64,000 nt of DNA from Magnolia sinica (lineage: Eukaryota; Streptophyta; Magnoliopsida; Magnoliales; Magnoliaceae): contig NC_080579.1 in the NCBI RefSeq assembly GCF_029962835.1, positions 83,903,959 to 83,967,958 of the forward strand, written 5' to 3'. Below, one piece after another: positions 21,645 through 33,300 of the stretch. The position numbers and the translations under genes were made by a program. Position 1 is the stretch's first letter, and every line of letters starts with the position of its first letter. The notes beneath the pieces were generated by a model, which saw only the letters and a list, made by a program, of their open reading frames with translations, searched no databases and had not been told where the DNA came from.

Positions 21645-24520
21645 GCACTAACTTAACGTTCCTACTATAAATGTACTAACTTAAGTTACTTAACTTACAT
21701 TTAAATTATCATCCAATTCATTTTTTTTATATATTTCGATATTTGTTATTTAGATGTTTATGCTTATGATTATTTATTAATTAGTATTTAAGCCACTTAG
21801 TAGTTTAGCAATGTCTCCTCTAATTTATGATTTTATATTAAACAATTACAATCATTCGACTGAAAATACTTATTCTTTATGGATTTCTAAATTGTCTCAT
21901 TTGGAACAGTTTGGTATCATACAGTGTACTTAGGTTGTCCTCATTTATCGATCTACATGTAGTTTGAATTTCAACAATGTCTCTCTGTATTTTTTCTACA
22001 TATATGGTTATTTACTAATTAGTTTCCGTTATCCATGTGTATGGATTACATGGGATAACTAATTAGTATTGAATTTTACATATATCTATATAATATAAGG
22101 AGGTGTTGCCGAAATTTCAACTTACATGTAAACTGTATTAGTACAGTACGTGGTATGTTATCGAATTGGATAAAGATAATTAGCACCTATAAATAGAGAC
22201 AGGTAGGAATAGATATGATATTTAAAGACAATTAGTAAACAAAATTTGAAACAATTATAAACAATTTATAATTATGCATATTATGTACCCCAATGGATTT
22301 ATTTATTATAAGACTATTTGAGACACCTGTGCTTTGCAAATGATGGAGGGGTTCGATATTGTTTGTACTATATATTTATATTTGCATATAAATATAATCG
22401 ACCGATTACTTCAATTTGTAAAAGCTCTAGTTTTACATTACCCTTGCTATTTTTTTATCTGTAGACGACTAGCGAGGAAAACCCAAGTACCCCTGGTGTT
22501 GGTATATCAGTCACATATCCTCGTATCATAGAGGCAAATATTTTTTAAAACAAAGTTGAAACAATTTTAGATTCAGTGAAGGGAAAAAAGAAATATCAGT
22601 GGTGTGAGAATTTTTCGATGAGATCACACTACCAGGGGTTCAGTTAAGATTATATGCGGGTATTCTAAAACTATTTACGACAAGCATTATGGTTTTTATA
22701 TAACTCATTATCAGATGCATTTTGATAAACATGCGAAGAGACCAAGGACATCGATGAGTGGAGTCCAACACTGCTTTCATTTACCATATTTATGAAAATA
22801 ACGACTCTCAAGCTACACTCTCCACCTACAAGTGTGATCCGGAAAAGCTGAAGGAGTGGTATAAAAAACTAGTGATAATTAATGAGAAGTCGCTTAGCAT
22901 GGTAGAAAACAGAATTTGTATGAAAATTTATAAAATTCATAATCCTAAATGTGAGAAAGCCTATCATCTTATTGTGAAAAAGGAGTGCATGAAGATATAT
23001 GTGATTGAAAGAGGCAAACTTGAAAGCTCTCGTAACATTCGTATCAAAAATAAGTTTGACTTCGAGTATATAAACAATGTCAAATCGAATAAATTGATAT
23101 GTATCATTAACCGCACACTTCTTTGATGCATATTGAAAACTCAAAAAGAGGATTATAAACTTCCCCTGTGTTCTTCATCCTCATACTGTTGTGGCAATGT
23201 TGGACTTCATTTACAAATGTTTTATTCATCCAACCCAAACACACGGAACTATGCCTTGCCTGACCTAGCTTGCCTCAAATTTGCTCAACCAAAATTCAAA
23301 TTAGGTTGACATTTCTTAATATGAACTCAACCAAAGGACAATACAAACCTAATGGAACAACGCTAAACTCAGGTCAGATTAATTGGGTTCAAGTTGGCAT
23401 GAACCTAAGTTGGAGGCCTATTCTCTTGTCTAGTCACCTCACAGTTTATGTATCGCCTCATGATCCCACCCCACCAAATATTGCATGCATCTCATTTCGT
23501 ACAACTCATTAACATGCCCACGTCAAAACAAAATATACCTTGTCTAGCTTCGAACTAGAGGTGCACAACCAAAACAAATCCAAATTCATTCCTACTCTTG
23601 TTGCCTCTTTATTTTACAATTATTGTTACGTGTGAATTTTGTAGGTGTGTCATAATCGACTGTGCAGCTTGATTCCAACCGAACAACTTTAACCCCAAGT
23701 GTTAATATAGGCAAATACATCAGAATCAAGTGTATATGACCAAGATATAAGAAGAGCGGTTGCTTATTCAACCACTTACAACATGTTGTTTGAGATAATT
23801 AGACGATTATCAGAGGGTAGGGTTCGTCCTAAAAAAATTGGTTGCACCTTGACTTCTGTATGAAAGAATTTTGTAATACAAAGGTGGAACGGACATAAAT
23901 ACTTACAGTTGGTTGTTGAGAGCAACTATAAAGCACATATTCTAAAAAGAAGAGTTGCTTGTACTAAAATAGAACTAGTCCAGGGTATGGACGTAGACTC
24001 TGTATGCAACTGTCGGATTATTGTCACTCCTAATGTAAGAGTAGGCTAGTGGTTATGCTAAGAAACGTAAATAATATTTAATTGATAAGATAATTAGTTT
24101 GGTTGGTTTGAGATCCTTTGCTATGTCGAAATCATTTGTTATTTATTTATCTTCTTGTGATAGCTATCTAGATGCTTCTTCCCCCACGTTTAATCGATAT
24201 CACTTGCTTCAGTACCATTCCGGCCTTCCTGACTATTATTGGACACTTATCCCATTAACCGTTATAATAATGTCTTTTTCTCGACCATGTTCTCCTTTCG
24301 AGTTTCTCGATCACATTATATTTATGGATGACATGTATTACTCAATCAATGCCAGTTGTCACTCCGTAAAATACACTCTATGTATCCCAGTAGATCTCAT
24401 GTGTGTTGTATAATCTTTGTACAATAACACGTGTCCCGTTGGTTCTTTTAAAAATGGCAAAAAACAGGGTGCAACAACTTTGACCCAACCTAAATCCACA
24501 TATAAGAGAGTATTATTTAA
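21645..24520. other. Unclassified AT-rich interval with one unusual open frame
   Basis: No recognised gene. The DNA at 21645 continues the sequence interrupted by the solo LTR. The open frame at 22758-23126 is listed separately. A second 104-codon frame at 24099-24413 has no recognisable motif and weak coding character. Confidence 0.5.
22758..23126 (+). other. Unrecognised 122-codon open frame
   Basis: Predicted protein rich in Lys, Ile and Asn, with segments such as YKCDPEKLKEWYKKL and KKECMKIYVIERGKLESS. I do not recognise a family. The frame has fairly even amino-acid use for AT-rich DNA, and upstream sequence (22560-22740) also gives short coding-like runs. A decayed transposon protein is the likeliest source; function unknown. 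Confidence 0.25.
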
Positions 24521-24524
24521 TAAA

Positions 24525-25085
24525 TGTTACTATTTCAATGGTTTAATAGCCCGACTTTATGCATTTCATTAGTCATGGGGCTTTTAGCATATTGATTATG
24601 TTCTTAACAATTGGTATTAGAGTCAGCACCATGTCTTGTGTTTGAGTGATACAAGGGGTGACTTGTGAAAGGGCAATGTTAATTGGAAATGGTTACAAGG
24701 ATAACCGGAGTCCAACTACCATGCCTTGGTGGAATGTTACAGTTTTAATGGTTTAAAGAGTCGAATTTCACACATTTCATTAATCTCAGGGCTTTTGATG
24801 CATTGGTTGAGTTTTTAACAATTGGTATTGGAGTGACATGTGGAAAGGGCAACTTGAACCAAAATGAAATCGTTTACCTAGATAACAACATTGCAACCAT
24901 TATGTCATGAAAATGGTTACCTTAAATAAAGGCTAGAGTGAATTCTATTATATAATAGGCCAATGAGGACATTGGCTACAAAGTGTGATGAAATGTTATG
25001 ATATCAAGGGTTTAAAGCCTAACTTTACACATTTCATTAGTTTTAAGTTTTTTTGCGCATTGGTCAAACTATTAACGGGATATTC
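24525..25085 (+). mobile_element. Three related LTR-edge remnants with primer-site-like sequence
   Basis: A ~90-bp block (…tttaatggtttaaag…cacatttcattag…gcattggtt…) recurs at about 24535, 24745 and 24995. After the first two copies the sequence reads ttaacaattggtatt(a/g)gag, resembling the LTR 3' edge followed by the initiator-Met primer site (tggtatcagag). This looks like decayed LTR/leader sequence of one retrotransposon family repeated by partial insertions. No coding part was found. Confidence 0.5.
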
Positions 25086-25539
25086 AACCTACCCAAAAAC
25101 TTGCTTGATGGGAACGTAGGGCATTTTCCAACCCGACCTTGAGTAAGGGACCTTGGCAACCTCACCTAGTGACCCGAACTTGGGTAGGGCCAATCGGGGT
25201 GGGGTTGACACAAATCTAATTTGCAATGCAATTCCGTTGTTTGATCGGCTAACCATTCACTTCTCACCGCAGAAAATCTCGTCCAATCAAATATTTCACA
25301 TGTGCTATTGGGGGAAAAATAGATCGACTTATGGAACGGACCAACTCTACAAACCAGCACGAACCCAATAGGACTTATGCCTTAAGAGGCATCCACTGAC
25401 AAGGAAAGACCGACCTTCAAGTAGGTAGATGCAACTGCAAGGCTACTTAAATAAGTTGCAATTGTAAGTCCACTCAAATGCCCGATTGTCAACCTGAACT
25501 ATAGGTCGGCTATAGGTCAGCATAACCTTTAAACAAGAT

Positions 25540-26027
25540 AGATATTGATTTGACAGAAGACTCAGTATTGCTTGCGCCTACTGTACCAGACACCTCTATC
25601 TCCCGACCTTTTTCCGAACTACTAGTCCGGGAATCCCTCCAACGACTCTAAGATCTCTCCAAGATCTTGAAGAGATAGAATCAGGTCCCGATGATCTCGG
25701 ACAACCACAATCTCGGGAAGATCCCGGATGGATCTGGAAGCTTATGCGCAAAGGTCTCCGACATATCAGGAAAGACTCCCTACCGCATGGTCTTCCTTCT
25801 CCTATAAATAGAGGTACCTCCAGCCAATATAAGGTACACATACACATACCATAATACTCGACTAGTGACTCTTTTCCTTAAGATCCTAATCTATGGAAGA
25901 CCCAAGATCCTGACTTAGGCATCGGAGGGTCCCTTATACTAGCCAAGGTCTCATTTGTCCACTACTTTCGTCTGTGTAGGTCCTGAAGGGTTAACCAAGG
26001 AGGGTCTACCGGAAAATTGCATCAACA
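25540..26027 (+). mobile_element. LTR fragment (Ty3, probably Tat-like)
   Basis: A TATA box (cctataaatagagg, 25801) is followed by the stretch 'cctgacttaggcatcggagggtc' and the end 'ggaaaattgcatcaaca' at 26027. The fragment at 62030-62715 shares the same order and wording: TATA, 'taacttaggcattggagggcc', 'tttctgcatcaaca'. Such 3' ends are typical of plant Tat/Athila-type LTRs, by memory. The left edge was not located. Confidence 0.6.
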
Positions 26028-26439
26028 TGTGCCACTTTGTATGTCTCACCAACATGGGCTACGTAAAAAAATTAGCCCTGCCAAGAAGATCACCTTACCC
26101 AAACATAGTCTGGTTTGCTCATTAGGTGGGCTGTGCTGTTGGAATCAAAGGAAAACTGTAAACCAACAGTCCAACTCAACACACAGATGTGGCCCACTTA
26201 AGACCATAATAGTCCTCGTGATGGGCCCGAACGTTTGCATGGCACGGATAACTAGTTCCAGCTAGAGCTGGGCAGAATCCGACCTGATTCGATCCGAACC
26301 GAAGGCTAAGATCGGGTTGGATCGACTAGGCCTATTTAGATCCGATCGTATATTGAGTCGAGTTCGGATAAGTGGCCAATTCGAAGTGATCCGATTCGCA
26401 CAATGTTCATTCAACATTATTTCCTGTAATGTTGTCCAC

Positions 26440-26590
26440 TTAAGATTGAGATATACCTCATTTTTTGTTTAATACCATAAAATAATTTAGAAAAATAGAT
26501 GGACGACATGGATGAAATAAATACATCATGGTGGGGTCCACAGAGCACCAAGCACTAGCCATTGGATGGTGGCAGGGGGAGTAGCCAATC
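26440..26590. mobile_element. Right-arm fragment of the recurrent MITE family
   Basis: Contains the right-hand core (aaaaatagatggacgacatgg, catcatggtggggtccacagagcacc) and ends with gggggagtagccaatccg. This matches the right arm and terminus of the complete copy at 29161-29700. The left arm is absent. Confidence 0.7.
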
Positions 26591-27033
26591 CGTCCTCTTA
26601 GCTCGTGGCTTAAGGTGCGTCGAGCACCGAGCTCTGACACAAGACAAGAAAGAAGACATGGAAATGGTTCTATGCGGTCGAGCTCATGGAACTTCCCATG
26701 AGGTTGAGCTGTGTGGGCCCCACCGTGATGTGTGTTGAACATTAACACTGTGCATTTGATGGGTCCCCTTTAAATTATGGGATATCCCAAAAATCAGCCG
26801 TATACGGAATTTAGGTGGGCCATACCATCTAAAATCACGTGAAGGCATTTCTAAAACATATAAAAGCACTTGGTGGGGCCACCTAAAATATGGATGCATC
26901 TGAAACTTGGTTTGACCCCTCATTCAAGTGGGACACACGTAATGGATGACCTGGATTTGTGAACTACACCTCAGTAGGCTTAAAAAATGATTATGGTTGT
27001 TTTAATGGGAGGGTAACCCATCTTTTATACGTG

Positions 27034-27344
27034 AAGCGGATTGGCAGGTGTACCAGGCCAGCTAGTGCATTAATGTCAACAAGTTTTGTGGGTCCCACCA
27101 TGAGGTATGTGTTATATCCGAACCGTCCATCCATTTGGTGGGCTTGTCTTAAGGCTTGAGTCGAAAAATAAGATAAATCTAAAGATCAAGTGGACTACAC
27201 TGTAAAAAGCAGTGGGGGGTTACGGAAGTTTCAGATCAATATGAAATTTGTTTTTCTTCTTCATCCATGTAGTTGTGACCTTATTAAAAAATTGGATGAA
27301 AAATAAACGTTATGGTGGGCCCTACGAATTTTTTAACAATAAAA

Positions 27345-27350
<6 letters not shown>
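27034..27350. mobile_element. Left-arm fragment of the recurrent MITE family
   Basis: Starts gaagcggattggcaggtgtacc, followed by the family core (gtgggtcccaccatgaggtatg, accgtccatccatttgg). It continues to 'aaaaatca', where an (AT)n tract (27349-27376) replaces the right arm. Confidence 0.75.

Positions 27351-27376
<26 letters not shown>
27349..27376. repeat. (AT)n microsatellite
   Basis: Uninterrupted alternating A/T tract of about 28 bases at the broken end of a MITE arm. Confidence 0.95.
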
Positions 27377-27381
<5 letters not shown>

Positions 27382-27634
27382 TTGAAAAAATAAAAATAAA
27401 ACAGAAGATTCGATACTGAGTCGGACTCGGTTCGGGTCAGGCCAGCAATGTAACGGATTGGATCGAGTTAGAAAACCCGGACTCAGTCCCGGATCAGATC
27501 AAGTTCGGGTTACTGCACTGAAAGTTTCGGACCAACTCGATTTGGACCCAATCCAATCCCACTCGACTCGATGCCCACCTCTAGTTCCAGCACAACTACC
27601 CGTTGGTGTTCAAGCCTCTTAGATAAAAACACCT

Positions 27635-28154
27635 GGGATGTGGATTAGCTATTGACAGGTTGAGTTGCGAGGCTCCCTGCTGAAGTCACTTGGCCAAGTT
27701 ATATGAGGCCCACCATCATGTAAGTGTTCCATCCACATCATCCATTCATTTGGATAAATCCTTTTAAGGCAGGCGACAAAGAATGAGTTAAATCCAAATC
27801 TCTATTTGATCCACCACATAAAACAGTGGGATTGAACGCCCACCATTAAAAGCTTCCAGGGCCACAAGTTTTCGATCAATCTGGTATTTGTGCTTTCACT
27901 TCGCTCATGCCTGTGTTAACTTATGACCAGGTTAGATCTCAAATAAACATCACAGTGTAACATGGAAAGGTTTCAACTGTAGGAATTACTCCCCCCACTG
28001 TTTTCCGTGGTGGAGTCCACTAAAGATTTGGATCTGCCTTATTCTTTTGATATTCACCTAAAATGATATCTCCAAATTGATAGACGGTCTGGATACAACA
28101 CATACATCATGTTGAGGCTCATACAACCGACATCCAGCAGCTAATCCGCGTCCC
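27635..28154. mobile_element. Recurrent long-TIR MITE (520 bp)
   Basis: Ends gggatgtggattagct and, inverted, agctaatccgcgtccc. Mirror-image arms: 'gaggcccaccatcatgtaagtg' near 27700 and its complement near 28100. Flanking nonamers do not match, so its target duplication is lost or the boundary is a few bases off. Confidence 0.8.
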
Positions 28155-28169
28155 TTCCATCATTCGTAG

Positions 28170-29151
28170 GGAAGCGGATTGCCTGTCACGTGCCTGGGGC
28201 TGTGTGGGGCCAGAGAGATGTCCGTGACAAATCCACTCCGTCCATCTGTTTTTCAAGAACACGATAGGATGAGAATAAGCGGATCCAAAACTTACGTTGG
28301 GCCATACCACACGAAACAGTGGGGATTGAATGCCCGGGGTGACAGGAGTGTTGTATCAAGACGATATTTGTGCATGTAGTTTATCTGGGTGGTAGTAACC
28401 CTTTGAACGGTTTGGATGGCACATGAACATCATGTTCAGCTTCAGGAATATTTCAACGGTGACTATTTACTTTCCAACTTTTTCGTTTGGTATGGCCCAC
28501 CTTAAAATTTTTTTTTGAGTCCTGTCTTATTTTGGACAGATGAATGGAGTGGATTTGTTAAGGAGAATTCTGTGGACCCCACACAGCACCGGCACTGGTT
28601 TATCTCTGTGCCGGGGTTCACAGGACGCGGATTAGGTGCTCACAGCGTCACGGCAAAATTGCTACTGAAGTAACGTCACCAGTTTCTAAGGTCTCCATGA
28701 TGTATGTGTTGTATCTACACCGTTCATCCATTCGGAGATATCATTTTAGGGTGTGAGTTGAAGAATGAGATAGATCCAAAGCCCAAGTAGACCCATCACA
28801 GATAAGAGTGAGAGTTGAGTGCATACTATTAAAAACTTATCGGAGCCAAAGAAGTTTTTGATCAACATTATATTTGTATTTTCCCTTAGTACATATGTGT
28901 TTAACTCATGAACAAGTTGTATCTGAAATAAACATGATGGTGGGCTCAGGAAGATTTCAATGGTGAACGTCATTTTTTTTCTGTAGTGGGGTCCACTTGA
29001 GGTTTGCATATGCCTAAGTCTTTGCTCGTAAGCTAAAATGATCTCTTCAAATGGATGGATGGTGTGGATATACTACATAGATTATGGTGAGGCCCACGGA
29101 ACTTAGTCACGAGTAGCTAATCGGCGCCCGGGTTCACCGGCAATCCGCTCC
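28170..29151. mobile_element. Recurrent long-TIR MITE, outer copy of a nested pair
   Basis: Left end ggaagcggattgcctgtcacg pairs with the right end caccggcaatccgctcc. The right arm is split: the sequence up to 28622 (…gtgccggggttcaca) resumes at 29130 (gggttcaccggcaatccg) after a 507-bp insertion of another family member. Confidence 0.8.
28623..29129. mobile_element. Recurrent long-TIR MITE, inner copy (507 bp)
   Basis: Ends ggacgcggattaggtgctc and, inverted, gagtagctaatcggcgccc. Flanks gggttcaca (28614-28622) and gggttcacc (29130-29138) agree at 8 of 9, as expected for a 9-bp target duplication made inside the outer copy's right terminus. Confidence 0.85.
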
Positions 29152-29160
29152 CCTTCAGGG

Positions 29161-29700
29161 GGAAACGGATTGGCTACTCCCTCTGACACCAGCCAATGGC
29201 TGGTGGTCGGTGCTATGTGGGGCCCACCATGATGTATATGTTTCATCCATGCCGTCCATCTATTTCTACAGATCATTTTACAGTATGAGACAAAAAAATG
29301 AGGTATATTAAAATCTCAAGTGGACCACATTGTAGGAAACAGTGTTGAATGAGCGTCGACCATTAAAAATATTTTGGGGGCCATAAAAGTTTTAGATCAA
29401 GCTGATTTTTGGTTTTTCCCTTCATCTGGGCCTGTATGACCTAATCAACAGATTGGATGTGAAATAAACAGTACAGTAAGCCTTAGGAGGATTTTAATGG
29501 TGGATATCTAATCTCTATCGTTTTCATGTGGTGTGGTCCACCTGAGATTTATATCCCTCTCATTTTTAATATAGAGCCCTAAAATGATCTGTAAAAATGG
29601 ATGAACTGAATGGATGAAACATATACATTATGATGGGGCCCACAGAGTACCGACCACCAGCCACGGGGCTGGTGTCAGGGGGAGTAGCCAATCCGTTTCC
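29161..29700. mobile_element. Recurrent long-TIR MITE, best-preserved copy (540 bp)
   Basis: Best evidence for how this family moves. The left terminus ggaaacggattggctactcc is mirrored by ggagtagccaatccgtttcc at the right with no mismatch over these 20 bases. The flanking nonamer ccttcaggg is identical at 29152-29160 and 29701-29709. A 9-bp duplication with long, nearly full-length inverted arms points to the Mutator-like superfamily; the element has no coding capacity. The two arms are complementary along most of the 540 bp, so a transcript would fold into a long hairpin. Confidence 0.92.
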
Positions 29701-29706
29701 CCTTCA

Positions 29707-30290
29707 GGGATGAGGAATGCCTGCTGACGCTGCAAATAGCGAGTTGGCTACTAGACGGTGCTCGGTGGACCCACCATGATACAGGTGTTTTATCCCCGCC
29801 GTCTCTACTAAAACCTCGACGCACATGTAGGGCCGATGTGACGTTCGTCAGAAATTCACTCCCTCCATCCGTTTTTTAGTTCATTTCACGACGTGAGGCA
29901 AAAAATCAGCCGATCTAGTACTCAAGTTGACCCAAAATGTGAGAATTGAATGTCCACGGTTGAAATATTCACGGGCCATATAAGTTTTGAATTAAGTTAA
30001 TATTTATTTGTTCAGTTCATTCCAATAATAATGACTTTATGAACAGAATGGATGGCATATAAACATCACGACCCAAGGCAGGTTTCAACGGTAAGAATTT
30101 CTCTAACCACATTTTTCTTGAGTACAGCCTACTTTAGTCTTGGAACCTGCTCAATTTTTTTAGAATATAATAAAAGGAGCTAACAAAAAAGGATGAATGG
30201 CGTGGATTTCTCACAAACATCACGGTGGGCCAAATAGGTTTCTAGCGCAGGAAATTCCTGTGAAAGGCTTTGGCAGGAAATCCGCGTCCC
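29707..30290. mobile_element. Recurrent long-TIR MITE next to the LpxC start
   Basis: Left end gggatgaggaatgcctgc, right end (inverted) ggcaggaaatccgcgtccc. The family core appears at 29765 (ggacccaccatgatacagg) and 30225 (catcacggtgggcc). The left arm contains an extra segment (about 29795-29870) with a second 'catgtagggccgatgtgacg' module. No clean target duplication. The right end lies 22 bp before the first in-frame ATG of the gene at 30313 and 100 bp before the preferred one at 30391. Confidence 0.8.
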
Positions 30291-30390
30291 AAAAACCGCC
30301 TTCCTTATCGGAGTGTTTCGATATTTGAACCGGGTTGAACCGCTCCGATTTAAGCTCCCGTTTGCAACAGACCGGTTGGCGACGGCAGCG

Positions 30391-33300
30391 ATGCATTCCC
30401 CGCGCTTCTTCAGCTCCGTTCGAAATCTCTCAAACATCTCATGGAAACCGGTATATCTCTCTCTCTCTCTCTCTCTCTCTCAAACCGTCACTTTCCATTT
30501 CAAATCTCAACCGTCAATTTTCGATTTCCGACTGCAGACGGGGAAGCTTCAGCAGACCCTCGCCTCGGAGATCTCCCGATCGGGGACCGCACTCCACTCC
30601 GCTGCTTCTTCTACCGCGAATCTCTTCCCAGCGATGGCCGGGGAAGGGAGGTTCTTCGTATGCGGAGGCGATCGACGGTCGAGAATCCCTGCGTCGATCG
30701 ATTGTGTCATGGAAGCAACTCTCTGTACGACGCTAGGTAGAGGCGACGGAGGAGAGAAGATCCGGACTGTCGAACACCTGCTTTCGGCCCTGGAGGCTGC
30801 AGGCGTGGACAATTGTGGAATCGAGATAGTTGGAGGAGACGAGGTCGGGTTTTCTGGAAAATTTGGCAATTACAGTACAGTTTTTTAATTTTTATGCCCA
30901 ACAGCCTTAGGAAACCGTAAGGACCTGTTTGGTATCCAGGAACTTAAAGTTCCTGGAATCAAGTTCTTGTAATTCGGGAAGAAAGGCATTTGGCTGCTCC
31001 AAGTTCAGGAAACTCTGATTCCAAAAGGTTCTCAGAAAAGTGGAATCTGAAGTTCCGGTTGAAAATGTGGCATTTTAAGTTCTAGGAACTTTAGGCTCCT
31101 TCTCCTTCCTCCAACCTGTTTGTGCAATTCAATCAAACACGAGGCCACACCTGTTAACAAGGGCCTGTATTCAGTTGACGTGTGCGATCAAGAAAGTGCA
31201 GGCATGCCAGAGTCGCACTTGACTCAATGTTTGATTGAACGTTGGTGCCCCCCACGCTGAGATGGACCGTTTAAGATCGAATTGTAGGACTTAGGCTCCC
31301 TCTCAACCACCGGCTGTAACAGCGATCAGGCGATTTGCAGAAGGGTAGGGGTTAGTTCTTCTTGATGGATTCTTTTTTCCTTGTGTCTTAAAGACTTGTT
31401 CTTTCACTAGTAATTGCAACCAATTTATTTCTCAATGGAATGAAGATGAACAAACTAAAATAGAAGAGGTTAAAAATAATGCTGATTTCTTATTGATTTA
31501 TAAATGATGTCCAATATAATTGACATGATAACAAATAAAACTAGAGAATAAAATAAAACGAGAGATAAATACCTGAATCACCCATATGGACAAACGATCT
31601 AGGTGAATGGTCAACAGAATGTGACCAGGATGTTTGATCTCCCAAGTAAGCACTTGGTTGACCGGGATCCTACAACGGAAGGTTGTGGATATTTGTCATA
31701 CTCCTATGGTACTACAATGATGGTGTTGGACAATAGTGAACTACTCTAATCTAAGCCTGAAACGTTCTGCAACATGGCTAGACAGAACTAGAGGAAGGAC
31801 TAAAACTAGGCTAAGATAGAGATAAAAGACTATAAAGATAGATTGTGTTTGGTGTCGGCCTGGAACTCTTTATCTTGTTCTCCTTTTATAGATTTTGGGG
31901 GCGACAAAACCCTCGTTGGGTTTCCATACTGGTTTAGGATCCTTTGCAGCCACGACACTCAAGTGTTCTCTGATCATCCCAGTTTGACCAAGAGATCTTC
32001 GTAAATCTGAAATCGTTTTCAGATCTCTTGCCAGCGTGGCTGTAGAGATCCGTGAGCCTTTAGGAACCAGTCTCACTAGATCCGGTTTGGTCACAACTGT
32101 TTTCAGATCTCCCCTATCATGACCATGAAGTTTCGTGGATCTGATGGAACCGGTCTCGCCCGATCCAGATCGGGACCAATCCATTAGTTCCTATCCGCTT
32201 AGATATTGGTCCGATTTTCGAATCTTCGTAATCGCTGCAAGAGCTCCGAACGTCTCTAAGAAGATATCCCATTTTGGAAGGATTGTGAGAGAGGGCCTTA
32301 CTGAGCATATCTGGATCTGTGATACGATCCTTGCCTCAGTAGGTCTTTTATAGATGTGCTGATCACGTTACCTCAATCACGTGCCACACAAATTAGGTTT
32401 ATGTGTCATTCATCGTTTCGTCTTCTCTTGAAGCACGCGTAAGGTTCAGTGACACCATATTTATGGCAGGAGAAGTGTCGTTGAAGGATAAATGGGGCAA
32501 ATGATATCCTCAGGCGCCAGTAGGATTCTGTCATTACTATGCGCGTAGTGCTGACATGTGGCGGCATCTTATTGATCCACGTAGCTTGTAGGTGTGCAAA
32601 AAATGGGTGTAAACACAACCAAAGTGTTTATTTATTTATTTATTTTTAAAATTTATTTTTATTTATAAAGAGATGGGCAATAAAAGGTGTGACCCATGTA
32701 ATGGATAATATAGTCAATGCATGGACTGTTCGGAACATATCCAATATAATCAAGTACATGTCATAACCAATGACTGGGCAGTTAGATCGTTCGATCAAAG
32801 TGTTATTTATTTATTTATTTAATCTTTTTTGAGAGGGATGGCACTCAAAGGTGGGAGGCATGGTGGATGATCTAGTTTGCGGAGGTCAAGCACTACTGCC
32901 CGCAATTGATTGCCAAGTCAAGCAAATCCACAAGCACCTTGTGTGCACAACCAACAAAATACACACCAAATCACCTCCCCCTTCACCCCCAATGCCACCA
33001 TAAACAACCACACAATCTCCTTTCGCATTGTTGTCTTTGCTGTCGGAAAGCATTTGATCCACTGTAAAAAACTACCCATGTGGCTTCTATCATTTGAAGC
33101 AACAGAAAAGAAACCCTAGGAGAAATTTGTAACTTGAAAAATCTCTTTTCAAAGAATCCCCTTCTCTTTTCTCTACATACCATTTCTTTTCTCTCTTCCT
33201 TCACATGAGAAAGCCTCTCACTAATTCGCTTTCTCCCTTTAGTCTACTTGCTAGTCTTAGTTTCTTGGGCTTGTTGCTCCTCAGTTTTGGTTTCGTGTTT

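Larger units (their letters stand above)
26263..27583. mobile_element. hAT-type non-autonomous element, 1,321 bp
   Basis: Terminal inverted repeats: tagagctgggcagaatccga at the left, and at the right tcgatgcccacctcta, whose complement is tagaggtgggcatcga. The flanking octamer gttccagc is identical on both sides (26255-26262, 27584-27591). Eight-base duplications with TA(G)-type ends indicate hAT. Subterminal sequence is rich in repeated 'gatccg/cggatc' and 'tcgggt' blocks. Fragments of the recurrent MITE family and an (AT)n run have been inserted inside. Confidence 0.9.

Noticed and set aside
31870-32184. 104-codon minus-strand frame in LpxC intron 2
   Set aside because: No recognisable domain, and neighbouring frames are closed. 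The region may be old transposon sequence, but a gene call is not supported.
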